A stretch of 64,000 bases of DNA from Sulfitobacter sp. W027. Lineage in GTDB: Bacteria > Pseudomonadota > Alphaproteobacteria > Rhodobacterales > Rhodobacteraceae. Both the position numbers and the translations under genes were made by a program. The DNA lies in the NCBI RefSeq assembly GCF_025143985.1, contig NZ_CP083564.1, positions 2,511,001-2,575,000 on the forward strand, in the 5' to 3' direction. This document shows, one piece after another, positions 63,102 through 64,000 of this stretch. Each line of letters begins with the position of its first letter. Position 1 is the first letter of the stretch. Below the pieces are notes generated by a model. The model was not told where the DNA came from and did no database searches. It saw nothing but the letters and a program-made list of their open reading frames with translations.

Positions 63102-64000
63102 ATGTCGGAAGAGGACAAGAGCAGTAAGACCGAAGAGCCGACGGAGAAAAAGCTCCGCGACGCGCGCAAGAAAGGCGACGTGCCCCAATCGCGTGAGACC
63201 GGCACGGCGATGCTGGTTTTTGCCTTGCTGCTGATCCTGATCTTCGTGCTACCCAGTTCGATTGGCGGCATTGTCGAGGCGCTGCAGGGCCCGCTGCTGG
63301 AGGCGGGTGTCACCGCCATCGGCACCGGCGGCACCGGGGTGGTCGAGGCGGGACAGGTGCTGAAATCGCTGGGCTTTACGCTCGGCCTGGCGATGATGCC
63401 GGTGGTGGGGATCATGGTGCTGGCGGCCCTCTTCGGCGTATTGATCCAAGGTGAGACCGTGGTCGCAGCCGAGCGGATCAAGCCGAAGATTTCCAAACTG
63501 AACCCGCTGTCGGGGTTCAAACGGCTCTTCTCAGCCGAAGCCTTTGTCGAATTCGCCAAGAACACGGCCAAGGTGCTGGTGATCGGCTTTATCACCGTCT
63601 GGGCTGTGCGGGATATTGCGCAGTCTCTGGGTCAGACGCAGGCCTTTGTGCCTGAGACTTTACTTGATGCCACTTTGCAAAAGGTGCGCTGGATTTTCCT
63701 TGTGACAACCACCTTCCTCATCCCCATTGCTATCGCCGACATCATTTGGAAACGCGCGCAGTGGAAGAAGAAGCAGATGATGAGCCTCAAGGAAATCCGC
63801 GACGAGCATAAGGACAGCGAGGGCGATCCGCAGATCAAGGGCCGCCGGGCCGAATTGCGCCGCGCACGCGCACGCCAGCGCATCGCGCAGGCGATCCCGG
63901 GCGCCAGCGTGGTCCTGACCAACCCGACCCATTACGCCGTGGCGCTGAAATATGAACAGGGCGTGGATGATGTGCCGGTCTGCGTGGCCAAGGGCGCCGA
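63102..64000 (+). CDS. flhB: Flagellar export switch protein FlhB, 5' part (cut by window end)
   Basis: 299 residues remain of about 355-360. KTEEPTEKKLRDARKKGDVPQSRE is the conserved start, with four membrane segments in 30-220. The auto-cleavage site NPTH (cut between Asn and Pro) is present in VVLTNPTHYAVALKY near residue 277, so the export switch should work. The C-terminus lies beyond the window. Confidence 0.95.
   Translation, partial: MSEEDKSSKTEEPTEKKLRDARKKGDVPQSRETGTAMLVFALLLILIFVLPSSIGGIVEALQGPLLEAGVTAIGTGGTGVVEAGQVLKSLGFTLGLAMMPVVGIMVLAALFGVLIQGETVVAAERIKPKISKLNPLSGFKRLFSAEAFVEFAKNTAKVLVIGFITVWAVRDIAQSLGQTQAFVPETLLDATLQKVRWIFLVTTTFLIPIAIADIIWKRAQWKKKQMMSLKEIRDEHKDSEGDPQIKGRRAELRRARARQRIAQAIPGASVVLTNPTHYAVALKYEQGVDDVPVCVAKGA

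Overview
The window looks like chromosomal DNA of a marine Roseobacter-type alphaproteobacterium (Rhodobacterales/Rhodobacteraceae). Support comes from gene content: ethylmalonyl-CoA pathway genes (ecm, mcl2, mch), a five-gene sdhCDA-x-B operon, mdh, a sucC..sucD..sucAB..lpd cluster, ftsEX-plsC, argH-lysA with small lipoproteins between them, a Hint-domain protein, a BigR/SqrR sulfur locus and a flagellar export cluster with sltF. The DNA is GC-rich, genes are packed with many 1-4 bp overlaps, and I see no transposase, integrase, prophage, CRISPR array, rRNA or recognisable tRNA. Genus-level placement is inference.

Layout: 1-2.9 kb holds the 3' part of ethylmalonyl-CoA mutase, an H-NS/HvrA-like protein and deoD. 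2.9-4.9 kb, minus strand, holds an FAD dehydrogenase and a small membrane protein. 4.9-9.9 kb, minus, holds sdhC-sdhD-sdhA-lipoprotein-sdhB and mdh. 10-11.6 kb, minus, holds a PRC-barrel protein with an 11-residue repeat linker and a small secreted protein. 11.9-14.5 kb, plus, is a mcl2-nnrU-DUF1737-mch operon. 14.7-26.3 kb, plus, holds sucC, three unknown coupled genes, sucD, a DUF805 gene, sucA, sucB, two MAPEG genes around a small unknown gene, and lpd. 26.36-26.74 kb is gene-free but densely structured.

26.7-29.1 kb, minus, is ftsE-ftsX-plsC. 29.2-30.3 kb is a zinc-ribbon membrane protein. 30.3-36.2 kb, minus, is argH-lipoprotein-lipoprotein-DUF2834-lysA-TIGR02302. Then come tlpA, a Hint protein, a winged-helix regulator and gap. 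39.8-45.7 kb, minus, is a BMP-type nucleoside ABC transporter with a cytosine deaminase, divergent from a class III aminotransferase. 47.2-50.0 kb, minus, is a TonB/ExbBD system. 50.3-54.8 kb is a reactive-sulfur locus (DUF442 phosphatase, BigR, YeeE/YedE pair, metallo-beta-lactamase dioxygenase, SulP). 54.8-56.6 kb holds creA and a lytic transglycosylase. 56.6-64 kb holds fliI and flgB-flgC-fliE-fliQ-sltF-flhA-fliR-flhB, cut by the window end.

How it works together: most of the left half is carbon metabolism. The ethylmalonyl-CoA pathway makes glyoxylate, malate and succinyl-CoA from acetyl-CoA, and these feed the TCA enzymes encoded beside it. The strongest unexplained signal is a matched double palindrome: two perfect TGTGATCACA sites exactly 21 bp apart, upstream of both sdhC and sucC and seen nowhere else in the window. 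It suggests one regulator controlling both TCA operons. The second is the structured 26.36-26.74 kb segment, which may encode a non-coding RNA I cannot name.
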